Positions 5,453-6,011 of a stretch of 6,011 nt of DNA are shown here, in pieces. The stretch's first letter is position 1. Every line of letters begins with the position of its first letter. This DNA is from DAOTXK01 sp034435395 (GTDB lineage: Bacteria > Chloroflexota > Anaerolineae > Aggregatilineales > Ch27). The position numbers were made by a program, and so were the translations under genes. Under the pieces are notes generated by a model that searched no databases, was not told the origin of the DNA, and saw only the letters and a list, made by a program, of their open reading frames with translations. The DNA lies in contig DAOTXK010000259.1 in assembly GCA_034435395.1 (NCBI GenBank), positions 1-6,011 of the forward strand. The letters are read 5' to 3'.

Positions 5453-5857
5453 ATGGCTAAACTGCGCGAGTTCAAGAGCAGCAACAACGTGGTGTATTCG
5501 TGCAAGTACCACGTTGTCTTCTGCCCGAAGTATCGCCGCAAAGTGCTGGTCGATGGCGTGGACGAACGCCTGAAAGTCATCATCCAACAGGTTGCGGACG
5601 ATACTCAGAGCGAGGTGTTGGAACTGGAAGTCATGCCGGACCACGTGCATCTGCTGTGCGAAGTGGACCCGCAATTCGGTATCCACAAGTTTGTAAAGCG
5701 CGTGAAGGGCCGTAGCTCGCGCCTGCTGCGTCAGGAGTTCCCGCACCTGAGAAGTCGCCTGCCGACGCTGTGGACCCACAGCTACTTTGTTTCGACGGTC
5801 GGCGGTGCGCCGCTGGCAATGATCAAGCAGTACATCGAGAGTCAGAAGACGGTCTAA
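5453..5857 (+). CDS. tnpA: IS200/IS605 transposase TnpA (HUH Y1 type)
   Basis: A 134-residue single-domain transposase that cuts and joins single-stranded DNA at hairpin ends as a dimer. The HUH metal-binding motif is HVH at 64-66 within MPDHVHLL, and the catalytic tyrosine is Tyr127 in MIKQYIES, the same residue number as in IS608 TnpA. Other conserved pieces are YSCKYHVVFCPKYRRKVL (15-32), FVKRVKGRSSRLLRQEFP (80-97) and WTHSYFVSTVGG (107-118). The length is normal for the family and nothing is missing. The frame stays open upstream to 5102, but family alignment and the promoter position place the start at ATG 5453. The stop codon TAA directly abuts the tnpB ATG. Confidence 0.95.
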   Translation: MAKLREFKSSNNVVYSCKYHVVFCPKYRRKVLVDGVDERLKVIIQQVADDTQSEVLELEVMPDHVHLLCEVDPQFGIHKFVKRVKGRSSRLLRQEFPHLRSRLPTLWTHSYFVSTVGGAPLAMIKQYIESQKTV

Positions 5858-6011
5858 ATGCTGCGAACCTACCGCTATCGCCTCTACCCCTCGCGCTCGC
5901 AAGAAGACAACTTGTGGCGCGTGCTGGACGCCTGTCGGGGCCTGTACAACATGGCGCTGGCGGAGCGCAAGCTCGCCTACCGGCTGGAAGGGCGCAGCGT
6001 CAACAAGCGAG
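5858..6011 (+). CDS. tnpB: TnpB RNA-guided nuclease of the IS605 group, N-terminal part (runs off the window)
   Basis: ATG directly follows the tnpA stop (TAAATG) and the frame is open for 51 codons to the window edge. The translation starts MLRTYRYRLYPSRSQEDNL and continues with ACRGLYNMALAERKLAYRL, the characteristic TnpB/OrfB N-terminus (Y-R-Y-R-L-Y-P...C-R-x-L-Y-N-x-A-L). TnpB is a RuvC-like nuclease guided by an RNA from the right end of the element; the RuvC and zinc-finger parts are beyond the edge, so activity cannot be judged. No separate ribosome site is seen, so translation is probably coupled to tnpA. Confidence 0.9.
   Translation, partial: MLRTYRYRLYPSRSQEDNLWRVLDACRGLYNMALAERKLAYRLEGRSVNKR

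Larger units (their letters stand above)
5344..6011 (+). mobile_element. IS200/IS605-family insertion sequence, left part (right end outside the window)
   Basis: The element has a hairpin left end without terminal inverted repeats, tnpA and then tnpB in the same direction, as in IS608-like members of the IS605 group. Transposition in this family is by single-strand 'peel and paste' with insertion 3' of a short target motif, here probably TTAC, and without target duplication. TnpB is an RNA-guided nuclease whose guide RNA lies at the right end; that part is not in the window. The left boundary is inferred from the TTAC/AAAG geometry. Both visible genes are open and unbroken, so the element may be active. 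Confidence 0.85.

Overview
The window reads as a chromosomal piece of a GC-rich bacterium. Three long, tightly packed GC-rich genes fill the first three quarters. The last quarter is lower in GC and looks like an accessory patch: a toxin-antitoxin pair, a gene remnant, a structured repeat and the start of an insertion sequence. Chloroflexota (Anaerolineae-like) is my best guess from gene style and the CCTCACCCCC-type palindrome, but nothing in the window is diagnostic and this is an inference.

Layout. (1) Positions 1-874, plus strand: the last 290 codons of purB, adenylosuccinate lyase of the E. coli length class. (2) Positions 895-2346, minus strand and convergent with purB: a divergent, N-terminally extended PurA-like adenylosuccinate synthetase. 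PurA makes adenylosuccinate from IMP and aspartate, and PurB cleaves it to AMP and fumarate, so the pair covers both steps of the IMP-to-AMP branch. A small hairpin lies between their stop codons. (3) After a divergent intergenic region with a clear TTGTGA-N18-TATAAT promoter, positions 2595-4454, plus strand: a polytopic membrane protein resembling GT-C / GT39-type lipid-linked-sugar glycosyltransferases. (4) Positions 4484-4561: a nested perfect palindrome, probably a dispersed repeat and perhaps a terminator. (5) Positions 4610-5232, minus strand: a hicB-hicA toxin-antitoxin operon with a 4-base ATGA overlap. A 48-codon frame begins 12 bases past the hicA stop and looks like the N-terminus of an AlbA_2/Schlafen-type DNA-binding protein, cut by a probable Trp-to-stop change. 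(6) From about 5344 to the window edge, plus strand: an IS200/IS605-family element with left-end hairpin, tnpA (HUH transposase) and the first 51 codons of tnpB.

The observations most worth a second look are these: the altered substrate and guanine-recognition motifs of the PurA-like protein; the IS left end, where a TTAC cleavage-type motif and AAAG guide-type motif sit with IS608-like geometry; the predicted leaderless tnpA transcript; and the broken third gene coupled to hicBA. I see no CRISPR array, tRNA, rRNA or riboswitch, and no convincing entirely new multi-gene system.
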